NCBI RefSeq assembly: GCF_032854445.1
Contig: NC_088298.1
Coordinates: 6,685,504-6,749,503 of the forward strand
DNA: 64,000 nt
Source: Liolophura sinensis
Taxonomy: Eukaryota > Mollusca > Polyplacophora > Chitonida > Chitonidae
Direction of reading: 5' to 3'
Under the pieces are notes generated by a model. That model was not told the origin of the DNA. It did not search any database and worked only from the letters and a program-made list of their open reading frames with translations. Below, piece by piece: positions 44,419 through 55,579 of this stretch. How positions within the stretch are numbered: position 1 is the first letter of the stretch; each line of letters starts with the position of its first letter. Position numbers and translations under genes: made by a program.

Positions 44419-44798
44419 CTTAGCAGTTCCTTAATGGACTGGACAGTGTTTTCAGGGAAGAGTTTTTCACTGTTTCCTTTGCTCCCTGGTTGGTCTACCG
44501 CTGTTCCTGGAATGCCAGTGTTTGTCTGCTTGAGGGCATCTTGGGAGACGCCAACCACGTCTGGGTACGCAGCGACGCCTCTGACGTCGTCAGCGCTGAA
44601 ACGTTTTCCCAGGCCAAGCGCCATTTTTCGAAGTTTACTGTCTGATCCACCACGACGTCCCACTTCCTTCCATTGAGATGGAAATCGAGAGAGATAATTC
44701 CTATTTTCTACAGCACTATTCGATATGTCGCCGTTTTCGGCGGACGCCAGGGCCGCGTTAAGGTAGAGAAATGGCAACAGTCCTAAGAAACCACCCAT
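44419..44798 (-). CDS. Candidate first coding exon V7, secreted peptide precursor
   Basis: The ATG at 44798 starts a clear signal peptide (GFLGLLPFLYLNAALASA, likely cut before ENG). The precursor then has NYLSRFPSQWKEVGRR, a dibasic site, and GGSDSKLRKMALGLGKR, a possible amidated peptide ending in Gly-Leu-Gly-Lys-Arg. A longer acidic spacer (FSADDVRGVAAYPDVVGVSQ onward) follows, ending ENTVQSIKELL. The donor (ctaag/gtgagaat; GT at 44418) comes after 126 codons in phase 2. The region is CpG-rich with balanced codon use. The SRF...WK...GKR order resembles V5. The upstream GTG-initiated extension is ignored because this ATG gives the clean signal peptide. No known peptide family is recognised. 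Confidence 0.65.
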
Positions 44799-45229
44799 CT
44801 CTTTTGTGAGTTCTTTCACCACTTTTTTTTAAAACCTCTTCGGTAGTCAACCAATCGGCAATAACTTACAATCACGTGCGTAGCGCTTGAAGGAATATGC
44901 GTCAGCGCTTTGTTCGAAGACTTGTTTATCGTCGGTCTTGCAACCTTTCGCCTGAAGTCTTGTTGCTGGTCTAAATTACCAAGCTTTATCACAAGACACA
45001 AATTGGAACTTTCAAAGTGGTTTTTGTCACCTCAAAGCTAAACCTCAACATGCGAACGGGGACAAATATTTCATTGTTACTTTTCGCTGGCGGCCCCGGA
45101 TTCCCTTGGATGATATATTTCTGGTCACAAGCGTACAACTGTCGCCCACTTTCCTGGCGTCTACGTGTCGCTCATAAACTCTATTAAGGCCCCGGAGTAA
45201 CAGGTCGCTGTGGATCCTCGTCGGCAACC

Positions 45230-45235
45230 TTTATA
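45230..45235 (-). promoter_or_regulatory. TATA box candidate for exon V7
   Basis: TATAAA in 'cgactataaaggttgccgac' on the minus strand, at the edge of a CpG-rich stretch. It predicts a leader of about 400 bases to the ATG at 44798, holding short upstream frames (for example ATG AGC GAC ACG TAG). An intron in the leader is possible. Confidence 0.45.
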
Positions 45236-45239
45236 GTCG

Positions 45240-45760
45240 ACAATGGCCGAGTAGAGTCGCTTTATTTGGCTATTAGTTTGCTTTTATTGCCCGGTTATTA
45301 AGTAGAATTGGTCAAACGATTCCGAGAGAGACACAGGGGTTCTCAAATCGCCAATGGTTGCTTTATTTATTTAGCTTAGCCCTAATTGTCTCCCGTCGAC
45401 ACATTTCATCATTAATAGACTACCAATTATTACCCGTGTTTACCGTGCCAAAGGCTCTCTTTCTCTCGTGAACGCCTCGGCTGATTTGCCACCATTTCCG
45501 GTCGGAGACGTTAAACTTCGGACATCTCCGCCCGTTTCCGGTGTTTCCACGTAAACTTCTCCACGTTGTGTGGGAGGTACTGATACAGTAAAGCACACCT
45601 CTCCATGTATCATTTGTCTGTTACGAAACAGCCCCCCAAAATTCTGAAGAGTATAAAGCCTTAAAAGAAAACAAAACTATCAAAATTGAGTTAAGTATCG
45701 CCAAACAGATGATTAAAAGGTGCATCTTACTTCTAAAATTGAATTGGCCCCCCCACTCCC
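45240..45760. other. No gene seen
   Basis: Upstream flank of the V7 promoter candidate, moderately GC-rich around 45470-45560. No element recognised. Confidence 0.35.
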
Positions 45761-45764
45761 CCCC

Positions 45765-45967
45765 ACGGCAAAGTGGTTAGCGTGCCCGCGCGGTGAAATA
45801 AATCTGCAACCTCTCACCAATGCGGTTCAGGTCCAACTCATGTGGTTTCGTCTACCAGTTGTACGCGGGAAGATTTACCAGCTACCTCTGGTTTCTCCCC
45901 GGGGAATAAGGATAAGTGAAATATTCTTGAGCATGGTGTTAAACACCAATCAAATAAATAAATAAAT
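45765..45967 (+). repeat. SINE-A, diverged, near full-length
   Basis: 'gcaaagtggttagcgtgccc' head, 'cctctcaccaatgcggttca', 'ttctccccggggaataagga', and a CAAATAAATAAATAAA tail. Confidence 0.85.
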
Positions 45968-45969
45968 TT

Positions 45970-46385
45970 TAATTAAGTATATTGAAAGGGTTTTATGAAC
46001 CACACTGTGAGTTGTAGGTTACTCACGTCACCTTTTTACTTATATTCAACTGTCAGCGAAAATTTTAGAACACTGTCTCAGTTATCTTTTACTTGTGGGT
46101 AATAAGAGCTGTTCCAGAGTAAAAATCTGTGGTTATATTAGCTCTTGACATGTACTGAAACACAATCTATATGTTTCACTGCATGAAGCCCATCATCATA
46201 TTCAAACGTTTGATTGCATTTAACCCTCGGCAAAATATAAACAAAAAACTTTTTTAAAAAGTATTTTTACACATAGATTTCAGATAATTGCTTTTACTTC
46301 TCTTAAAGAATTGACAGGAAAGATTTTTAAAAAGTATTTTTACACATAAATTTCAAACCATTGCATTTAACTCTCTTAACTAAAA
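45970..46385. other. No gene seen; short direct repeat
   Basis: 'aaaagtatttttacacatag/a attt' occurs at 46257 and 46331 about 74 bases apart, each followed by 'ttgc(t/a)tttaactctctta'-like text. Confidence 0.4.
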
Positions 46386-46390
46386 CTAGT

Positions 46391-46768
46391 GCCTGGTGTG
46401 AAGATGATTGCATACACGTAAAACATGTTGCAGCTGGTGTAAAAACAATTGCACACAAATAAGGCATGTTGTGACTGGTGTAAAGACAATTGCACACAAG
46501 TAAGGCATGTTGTAGCTGGTGTAAAGACTTTTGTACACAAGTAAGGCATATTGCAGTTGGTTTAAAGACGATTGCACACAGATATGGCATATTGTAGTTG
46601 GTGTAAACACAATTGCACACAAGTAAGGCATGTTGTAACTGGTGTAAAGACGATTGCACACAAGTAAGGCATCCTGTAGCCTGTGCAAAATATTTATACA
46701 CAGGTAAGGCATGCTGTAACCTGTGTAAAATATTTATACACAAGTAAGCCATGCTGTAGCCTGTGTAA
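46391..46768 (-). repeat. 40-bp satellite, reverse block 1
   Basis: About nine units whose reverse complement is the forward unit (gtacacaagtaaggcatgtt, gtagcctgtgtaaaatgatt). Orientation flips at about 46767-46770. Confidence 0.95.
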
Positions 46769-46770
46769 CG

Positions 46771-48984
46771 GCTACAACATGCCTTACTGGTGTACAATCA
46801 TTTTTACACAGGTTACAACATGCCTTACTGGTGTACAATGATTTTACACAAGCTACAACATGCTTTACTCGTGTACAATCATTTTATGTAGGTTACACAA
46901 TGCCTTACTTGTGCATAAATACTTTACACAGATTACAACATGCCTTACCTGTGTACAATAACTTTACACAGGCTACAACGTGTTTTACTTGTGTACATCA
47001 TTTTACAAAGACTACAACACGCCTTACTGGTGTACAATCATTGTACATCGGTTACACAATGCCTTACTTGTGTACAATCATTTTACACAGGCTACGGCAT
47101 GCCTTCCTTGTGTGCAATCGTTTTACACAGGATACAACATGCCTTACTTGTGTACAATCATTTTACACAGGTTACAACATGCCTTACTTGTGTATAATTA
47201 TTTTACACAGGTTGCAACATGCCTTACTTCTGTACAATCACTTTACACAGGTTACAACGTGCCTTACTTGTGTACAATCATTTCACACAGGCTACAACAT
47301 GCCTTACTTGTGTACAATCATTTTACACAGGCTACAACATGCCTTACTTGTGTACAACCATTTTACACAGGTTACAACATGCCTTACTTGTGTATAATCA
47401 TTTTACACAGGTTACAACATGCCTTACTTGTGTACAATCATTTTACGTAGGTTACACAATGCCTTACTTGTGTGCAATCGCTTTACACAGGCTACAACAT
47501 GCATTACTTGTGTACAATCATTGTACATAGGTTATACAATGCCTTACTTGTGTGCAATCGTTTTACACAGGTTACAACATGCCTTACTTGTGTACAGTCA
47601 TTGTACATAGGCTACACAATGCCTTACTTGTGTTGTGTGTAATCGTTTTACACAGACTACAACATGCCTTACTTGTGCACAATCACTTTACACAGGCTAC
47701 AGCATGCCCCACTTGAGTACAATCACTTTACACAGGTTACAACATGCCTTATTAGAGTACAATCACTTTACACAGGCTACAACTTGCCTTACTTCTGTAC
47801 AATCACTTTACACAGGTTACAGCATGCCTTACTGGTGTACAATCATTTTACAGAGGCTACAGCATGCTTTACTTGTGTACAATCACTTTACACAGGGTAC
47901 AACATGCCTTACTTGTGTACAATCACTTTACACAGGCTACAACATACCTTACTTGTGTACAGTCATTGCACATAGGCTACACAATGCCTTATTGGTGTTG
48001 TGTGTAATCGTTTTACACAGGCTACAACATGCCTTACTTGTGCACAATCATTTTACACAGGCTACAGCATGCCCCACTTGAGTACAATCACTTTACACAG
48101 GTTACAATATGCCTTTCTTGTGTGCAATCGTTTTACACAGGCTACAACATGCCTTACTTTTGTACAATCATTTTACATAGGTTACACAATACCTTACTTG
48201 TGTACAATCATTTTACACAGGTTACAACATGCCTTGCTTGTGTATAATCTTTTTTTTACAGGCTACGGCATGCCTTACTTGTGTGCAATCGTTTTACACA
48301 GATTACAACATGTTTTACTTGTCTACATCATTTTACACAGACTACAACATGCCTTACTTGTGTACAATCATTTTACACAGGCTACAACATGCCTTACTTG
48401 TGTACAATCATTTTACACAGGGTACAACATGCCTTACTTGTATACAATCACTTTACACAGGCTACAACATGCCTTACTTGTGTACAATCACTTTACACAG
48501 GATACAGCACGTGTTACTGGTGTAGAGTCATTGTACATAGGTTACACGATGCCTTACTTGTGTACATTCATTTTACCTTACCTGTGTCTTACTGGTGTAC
48601 AATCATTTTTCAAAGACTACAACACGCTCTTCTTGTGTACAATCATTTTACACAGGCTACAACATGCTTTACTTGTGTACAATCATTTTCACAGGTTACA
48701 GCATGTCTTACTTGTGTACAATTTCTTTACACAGGTTACAACATGCCTTATTAGAGTACAATCACTTTACACAGGCTACAACTTGCCTTACTTCTGTACA
48801 ATTACTTTACACAGGTTACAACAATCCTTACTGGTGTACAAGCATGTTACACAAGCTACAACATGCCTTACTAGTGTACAATCATTTACACAGGCTACAA
48901 CATGCCTTACTTGTGTGCAATCGTTTTACACAGGGTACAACATGCCTTACTTGTGTGCAATCGTTTTACACAGGCTACAACATG
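46771..48984 (+). repeat. 40-bp satellite, forward block
   Basis: The unit is 'ttttacacaggctacaacat' plus 'gccttacttgtgtacaatca', about 55 copies. Because 40 is not a multiple of three, all three frames are visited in turn. Few stops arise, which creates frames of up to 358 codons. Groups of units recur in the same variant order (for example 47640-47800 and 48000-48110), so the array has grown by block duplication. Confidence 0.97.
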
Positions 48985-49737
48985 TGTTATGTGAACAAAT
49001 GCCATCAGCTTCTAAACTTAGCTTGCCACTGTTTACATATGCTGAGTTCAGGGCCTGCTGTCTGCCTCTGCCTTAGAATGTTCCAGAATACGCTCGGTTC
49101 GGGGCCTGTTTGTTTACAACAAGTGTTGTAATTTTCTTATTCTAGACAATTCCACCAGTCTATATAAGACCTATGAAAGCAGGTCAAAAGGGGAGAAAGG
49201 AGAATTATTGAGAGTTTTGGATGCTTTCGCTGTGTGTTACTTTAGTAGGCCTTTTGTGCTGAATTTTGGTGTCTTTATAGCCTCTGGCTTTGTTATATCC
49301 TATCTCCACCGAGCACTTGTTCAGTCTGAACTTGTATATTTAATTTGTGCTATTGTGTACACAGTGCTTATTAGTACACGGACCCTGTCTGTGGAATTTT
49401 GTGTATATTTCGTCATACACTCAGTTATACTGTGGATTTTCCATCTTACGAATATTGCCTCTGTGCAATTTTTAAGCATTGTGGAGTATATGCGTCCGTT
49501 TGGACTTGACACCGTTGTACATGTAAGTACTTTAGTATTTGTATAGATACTGCTATTCTTTCTTGTTAAACTTAAGTACTTTAGTATTTGTAAAAGTCTT
49601 GTTATCTGTTCTTGTTAACCCTAATAAATTGTTGTAAAATAAAATCTGCTGGTTTTGGTTACTTTTTGGTGCGGCTAAACTGTCGTGTATTTCGAACAAG
49701 CCATCTCTTTATAATACAGACAGTTTGGGTCGTAACA
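48985..49737 (+). mobile_element. Solo LTR with 4-bp target duplication
   Basis: A 753-base unique segment interrupts the satellite. It begins TGTTA (48985) and ends TAACA (49737), a perfect 5-base inverted end of the TG...CA type. It is flanked on both sides by CATG (48981-48984 and 49738-49741), which is the satellite's own sequence. Inside, on the plus strand, are a TATA box ('tctatataagacc', about 49158) and AATAAA signals near 49622 and 49640. These give U3, R and U5 order on the plus strand. No internal retroviral-like genes remain, so it is a solo LTR. The 112-codon frame at 49208-49546 lies in the transcribed part and is probably incidental. Superfamily not determined. Confidence 0.8.
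49520..49610 (+). repeat. Direct repeat inside the LTR
   Basis: 'gtaagtactttagtatttgt' at 49524 and 'ttaagtactttagtatttgt' at about 49571 are each followed by 'ctt(g)tta(t)ct...ttcttgttaa'. This is a two-copy tandem repeat of about 47 bases. Confidence 0.8.
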
Positions 49738-49941
49738 CATGCTTTACTTGTGCACAATCATTTTACACAGGTTACAACATGCCTTACTTGTGTGCAATAG
49801 TTTTACACAGACTACAACATGCCTTACTGGTGTACAATTATTGTACCTAGGTTACACAATGCCTTTACTTGTGTACAATCATTTTACACATGTTTACAAC
49901 ATGCCTTACCTGTGTGCAATCATTTTACACAGGCTACAACA
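49738..49941 (+). repeat. 40-bp satellite, forward block continued
   Basis: Five units in the same orientation and register as the block before the LTR, confirming that the LTR inserted into a continuous array. Confidence 0.95.
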
Positions 49942-49956
49942 TGTTGTAGCCTGTGT
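49927..49956. repeat. Perfect 30-bp palindrome at array inversion
   Basis: acacaggctacaaca followed directly by its exact complement tgttgtagcctgtgt, centred between 49941 and 49942. It is the junction where the satellite changes strand. Confidence 0.95.
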
Positions 49957-50260
49957 GAAGATCATTGTACACAAGTAAGGCATGTTGTAACCTGTGTAAA
50001 ATATTTATACACAAGTAAGGCATGCTGTAGCCTGTGTAAAATGATTGTACACAAGTAAGGCATTGTATAACCTATGCACAATGATTGTACACAAGTAATG
50101 CATGTTATAGCCTTTGTAAAACGATTGCACACAAGTAAGGCATGTTGTAACTTGCGTAAAGTGAAGTGATTGCACACAAGTAAGGCATGTTGTAACCTGT
50201 GTAAAATGATTGTACACAAGTAAGGCATATGTAGTGATTGAACACAGGTAAGTCATGTAG
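49942..50260 (-). repeat. 40-bp satellite, reverse block 2
   Basis: About seven units in reverse orientation, ending near 'gaacacaggtaagtcatgta'. Confidence 0.95.
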
Positions 50261-51170
50261 GCACAGATAGAAAAGGAATGAACATAGAGCAGGACATATT
50301 GTACTTGATGTTATGCATTCTCACAATTAGATATTTTCTTTTTACATAAGTTACTTCCCTTAGAAAGGATTCGCTTGCCATGACAGTAGGTATGAGCTCA
50401 ATTCCCCGAAAATTTTTAATATTTAGAAGTACTCGTGTGATGGAGTTTAAGCCTGTAAAACGTTGTGTAAGGTTGACTTCTTGGATATTTGCAATTTGCT
50501 TTTGTGCATTAGGAAATCCACCAAATCAGCTATATTTCACATAAAATAAAGTACACATATCCAGGGGAGGTAATTCCTTAGAAAAGGAAGAAACCTATGT
50601 ATTACGAAAATGTGGAAAATCCTTAGGTCATATGGCGTCATCTCTTTATGCTTAACTCTGGCCTCTTTGGTGGGTAATTCGAGTTCAGTACAAATACATA
50701 TAGTACGATTCGAAAAAAATGAAGTACTGCGGAGTCTTTGTCACTAGTCGGAGTAAGCATCTCAAAGAGCTACTTCAGTGTCAACGCCTGCATGTCTTTA
50801 AATCCCAGGGAAATGCTAAGGATTGAGATAATCTGAATTGCTTTGGTGAATTGTGCTATTCATAGTAAATTTTTAGGAACCTTGTTAGTTCTGTTCCATG
50901 GGGTATCCTTCAGATGGTCTCTTTTGGGATTAAATTAACTCTTTTAGTGTGCACGGCAGACTTGATGTCACACGGTAATATAACTCGGATACCTATGAAA
51001 GCAACATGCGACTGAGGAGAGGTGCTGAGAGATTTCAGCTAAAGCTAAAATATAACTGGGGCGTACTACCTGTATTGTTCGATTAAGTCAAGGCCGCCAC
51101 GTCAGTACAGCGAATCGTTCACAATGTGAAGGTAATGTGAAAGATATGACGACAAAAATATTATCGCTGA
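50261..51170. other. No gene seen
   Basis: No open frame with splice sites and no recognised repeat. 'aggggaggtaattccttaga' near 50564 resembles the purine-rich dispersed motif at 3590. Confidence 0.35.
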
Positions 51171-51172
51171 TG

Positions 51173-51424
51173 TATTTTTTTTTATTTAATTGGTGTTTTA
51201 CGCCGTACTCAAGACTATTTCACTTACATGACGGCGGCCAGCATTATGGTGGGATCGAACAGGTAAAACCCGGGCAAAACCCACGACCATATGCAGGTTG
51301 TTATAAGATCTTCCCAAGTGCGACCGGAGGGGAAGACTTGAACTCACAGCGACCGCATTGATAAGAGGCTCCGGGGTGATCGCTCCTCGCGGGCACGCTA
51401 AGCACCTCGGCCACAGAAGCGCCC
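51173..51424 (-). repeat. SINE-A, full-length
   Basis: Tail complement 'ttatttaattggtgttttac', body 'acggcggccagcattatggt', and reversed tRNA-like head at the right end ('cgcgggcacgctaagcacct'). Confidence 0.88.
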
Positions 51425-51504
51425 TGTCGATGATTTAAAAGGAATGAAAGTAAACCTTTTTCTTGGGATATGTAGGGAATGGACTGTCAGAACATGATCT
51501 TGGT

Positions 51505-51625
51505 ATGTTGTCGCTGGTAAATTGACAAGAGGCCCTATTGCACTGGTTACGAGTGACCATTTGCCAATTATCACACTGCCCTTGCTGGTCGGGTTTTACA
51601 TTGCATGCTGCAAGTTTTTAACATT
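51505..51625 (+). repeat. Repeat-C copy
   Basis: 'gtaaattgacaagaggccct', 'ggttacgagtgaccatttgc' and 'caattatcacactgcccttg'. Confidence 0.75.
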
Positions 51626-51654
51626 ACTTTCTATTCCTGCATAAATTAGAATTA

Positions 51655-51848
51655 TGCTGGTGGACCAAGCATACCCGAGGCCTTGTCCCTGCTGGTGGGC
51701 AGCATATCCGAGCCCTGGTCCCTGCTGGTGGACTAAGCATCCCCGAGGCCTGGTCCCTGCTGGTGGACTAAACATCCCCGAGGCCTGGTCCCTGCTGGTG
51801 GACTAAGCATACCCGAGGCCTGGTCCCTGCTGGTGTACTAAGCATACA
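51655..51848 (+). repeat. 35-bp minisatellite, 5.5 copies
   Basis: The unit is 'gctggtggactaagcatacc' plus 'cgaggcctggtccct', G+C-rich against the surroundings and well conserved. It sits between two repeat-C copies. Confidence 0.95.
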
Positions 51849-51929
51849 GCATTTTGAGTAAAACTTGTAGACCAAAGACGTCTAATAAATTACGATTGAA
51901 CATTACAGCATTTTTCTATCTAATACTTC

Positions 51930-52045
51930 TTAAGACATGGTCCTGGGGTAAATCTCTTACTGAGGTAATTGGACAAAAAGCTGCATTTCTCCGGTTGACA
52001 TTGTTGTCGCTGCTTCGGTTTTTTTTCTCTATGCTGTAAGTCTTT
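51930..52045 (+). repeat. Repeat-C copy
   Basis: 'ctcttactgaggtaattgga', 'tgttgtcgctgcttcggttt', and 'ctctatgctgtaagtcttta'. Confidence 0.7.
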
Positions 52046-52599
52046 ACTATACAATATAAAAATTACACATAGGTAATGTGCATAAATTTCAATGTCGTAA
52101 CTACAGAAAAAATTCAAAACGAGTCTTGTCTACATGTATGTCAGTACAATAGAGTGACCGGCTGACCTCACCTGACACTTAACAGGATATGCACAATGAT
52201 AACCGATAAGTGTCATCGCTTATTCCTAGCGTTCGGTATGTCCCGCTAACCCATACTTAATAGGCTAGCTTATCTTTTGATCATTTAGAGATCACCGCAG
52301 TTCTGTACGTTCTGGATGAGCGATCTACAAAACGCCATCGCTCAGTCAGCGATTAATGGCCATTTTTCAACAAGCATTTGGTTAATTGTTTTAACGTGTT
52401 TGGGTTAAAGTGAGAGTTAAAGCCTGACTTGCCGTATTTCCCCCTTCGAACGGGCAAGTTGATTCATTAAATTGTATTGCTTTATTAGGCCCGTTCGCCT
52501 TGGTTTCATGTTTTTTTTTTTAATTAAATCTGATGACAGCACAGCATTTTGAATCTATCCGTCAATACAGAGTAGTTCTACACAGTGAAGTCTAAATAC

Positions 52600-52800
52600 A
52601 TTCATTTATTGCCTAATTCTACTTAAGCCCTGTGCGTTTATTGCCTAATTCTGCTTAAGCCCTGGTGCCAGAGAGCGTGTAGTTTGCTACTGTCTAGGTA
52701 TTCACGCACACAGTTAGGACGACTCTCCTATTGAGGTAAACTGCCAGGAGGCAGTATTTTGTACGCGCTCTGTGGTACCCTATGGCCCAGTCTGTTTGTG
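52600..52800 (+). repeat. Short duplication plus repeat-C fragment
   Basis: 'ttattgcctaattct(a/g)cttaagccctg' occurs twice (52606 and 52638). From 52700 'cctattgaggtaaactgcca' and 'ggaggcagtattttg' continue a repeat-C fragment. Confidence 0.55.
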
Positions 52801-54735
52801 TTAACTTGTCTATATTCTAGATAACAAATAGGACTTTGTGTTTCCTAGTTTCAGCTACCTGCAAAATGATTTACAGTCACTACCAAATTGCCTTTCCTCA
52901 GAGAGACGTAACGCCAGAAGCTCTGAACATCTGAACAATAGGCCACAGGTCCAAATTTCTGCACAAAAGAAATGTATTAGAATACCTATTCCAATTGCTA
53001 ATGTTATACTCCATATAGGCAACCATTTAGAAGAAACAGGCTAGAGTTTATTTACGAAATAATGACTCTTTATCTAGTCATTGCTGTTGGTTTTATACCG
53101 GTGAATGTGGACGAATTGAAATTTTAGAACGAGGCGCCGTAGGCGTCCGGGGTCTAAAATAAACAACAAATATTCGATATTGTCACTATATCTATTCCAT
53201 TATACCAACTTTAAAATTTAACATATTTATTGAACCAAAAATGAGGCAAACGCTGGACAAATTGCACAACTTTCTGCCCCCGTTTCGCTGCAGTCACTCG
53301 TCCTCTGTCAACACCTACTCGAAAGCGTCATGAAATGGACCCTACACACACAAAACAGGTGAGTAAAGGAATTAGCACGAGTTTGTCATCGTCTGCGTTA
53401 ATGAATTTGTGGCCTGAATACCTGCTACAACCCCCTACTTTGAAATGGTGTATCCCGAGGTGGGGTTTTGTGACGTGAGTCGAGACGCGGGTATGTTCCG
53501 AAGCGTGCGTCCCTGATTTTAGACCAATTGATGTTCAACGATGCATGTAGTAGGAAAGTCCAAAGAATAATAGATTTTTTTTATTGATTTGCCTGTGGTT
53601 TTACACTGTACCTGCGAACAAAAATGTATCTCCCTCTGTTGATAAACTGTTATAACGACACTTGTATGGCTGTTTACGTAATCCATCGTTCGTTGAAGGT
53701 CACTTGTCTTCCACCAACTTAGCGCGCAAGTCTAAATACCACCTATGAGGGAGTTATTTGATGATTTTGAGTTTCGTATTAATTTAGCTCAAGTAGTGTT
53801 TTATTCAGACTGTTCATGTAAACTCTTAAATAGTAACAATTTACACCACCCCTAGTACCATGACTAAAAAGAATTAGAGAAAAACAAATGTCGTGATGCA
53901 ATCTATTAGACGTTATTACTAAAGAGAACTGTTTTCAATCAAAGTCGGGATTGACCCCTCATTTAGTGTGGCTATGGTTTGGATTGGTACACCTCACTGA
54001 GGCATGACTTTTAGTTAATTAGAATATTAATCTTATTGATTAGATTGGCCGGAAGTTTTAATTAATCAGAAACGGCTTTAACTGGAAATTATTTTCTGGC
54101 TTAGTTTAATAAATTAATATATAGATTTGAAAGCTTTTCATTTCACCACAGCTTTGCCATGGAGCTTAAATTATGCATGGGTTTCGTTTATAGCACGCCG
54201 CATGTCGTCGTGATGTTTTCTAAGGTTTCAAAGATGGGTATATACATGCTTTTGACCTCGATGAGTCATACACAGATATTCATATCCCTTATTAGGTAAT
54301 ATATTTTCACACATTTTAAAACTATTTAATTACTTGTACAGTATCATGTTACCTGTACAATATTACTGTAAATCCCCAAGAGGCTAAGATATTACGAGAT
54401 TAAGTTTTAAGATTATCATGATTATGAAATATAATACATGATCCTTTGTAAATTTTACAGCCAACGAACAAATTTCACGCTATCCTGCTATCGTGCCCGA
54501 AGCAGATGCATTTGTTAATTGCATGACACAGCAAACATTCTCTTTATTAATGATGCATTATGGGTTAAACCTGTAAACACACGTGATCTATTATTACTTT
54601 AATTGCTTCCCTTTAACAAACGAACCCACAAACATTTGTGTTTGCCAGACAGATAATCGTGTTAATTCTGTTTTATTATCTCACCGCAAGAGGCTTGATT
54701 TTTTCATGGAAGTATTAAACTCAGTTAAAGCCGTA
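52801..54735. other. No gene seen; weak repeat fragments
   Basis: A SINE-G tail fragment lies at 53620-53725 ('gataaactgttataacgaca', 'gttgaaggtcacttgtcttc'), and a repeat-C-like scrap near 53810 ('cagactgttcatgtaaactc'). The 68-codon frame at 52838-53044 has no supporting features. Confidence 0.35.
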
Positions 54736-54736
54736 A

Positions 54737-54925
54737 TCTAAAACGGGACTGGTTGGCCCGGTGTCAGTATAATGTGATTGGTGTCTTCGACATGATACTT
54801 CGGTGGCGGCAGCACTTTGGTAACCTGGACTCGTCCTGCTACAAGAAGGCATTATTTCCACGCACCCCTAATAACCAATCTGAAAAAAAGGAAGTTGCTA
54901 AGTACGACGTTAAACTCCAATCATA
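54737..54925 (+). repeat. SINE-B 3' part
   Basis: 'aaaacgggactggttggccc', 'gtgtcttcgacatgatactt', 'cggcagcactttgg' and 'ctaagtacgacgttaaactc'. Confidence 0.85.
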
Positions 54926-55579
54926 AAAATGGTAAAATGGATAAAATGTCCCTCGCCTTAGTATGCTTACTTTGTTTTATAGCTTAGGTGTAACGCCATT
55001 TAGCAAGTGGATGGCGAAATGTCTCACATATACTCTCTCTCTATGCTGTCATCTCGCGGTATCTCGTGTTTCTGTAGTCAGTTTCTTTTACTTGTATCGT
55101 ATATTTAGCTTTCGATAAAATCAGTCATACTGGCTACCAAAATTTCCCTTCACAATTTTTATCACATCATATTCTGAAGCCAAACTGCCCAAAAACCATA
55201 TATCTACAAGGGGTAAAATAAATTTCAGTTACTAAAGCGTGAAAATAATTTCCACCCCGGCAGTGTCAGAAACACATTTTAGAGTGAAGTCGATCACAGT
55301 TTAAGTAACCGGTGTCGCCTTCCGCCTATTACACTCCACCCTTATCCGGCATGCTTCTTTTTATGGAATAATTATGAGATCCCGGCGTAATGAAATCTTG
55401 GCGTAGAAAACAAGCTTATGCGATTTAACATAATGAATAAGAACTGCTTTTAGCAGTTTTATATAGACGCACAACGCATCATTGTGTAGAGCTTGTGTTC
55501 TTACGTGTAAATGATCAAAGGCAACTTTGGTAGTGAGCATGAGAAGTTAAACGAAACAGACTATCGCGACTAAAAACCG
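54926..55579. other. No gene seen
   Basis: Non-repetitive by eye, no convincing exon. Confidence 0.35.

Noticed and set aside
45045-45227. 60-codon minus-strand frame upstream of V7
   Set aside because: It has no ATG at its beginning, starts at the TATA region and probably lies in the 5' leader.
48000-49076. 358-codon plus-strand open frame
   Set aside because: It is a read-through of the 40-bp satellite, open in the other frames as well, with no start context, splice sites or non-repeat content.
49208-49546. 112-codon hydrophobic open frame
   Set aside because: It lies wholly inside the solo LTR between its TATA box and poly(A) signal; LTRs often contain chance frames.
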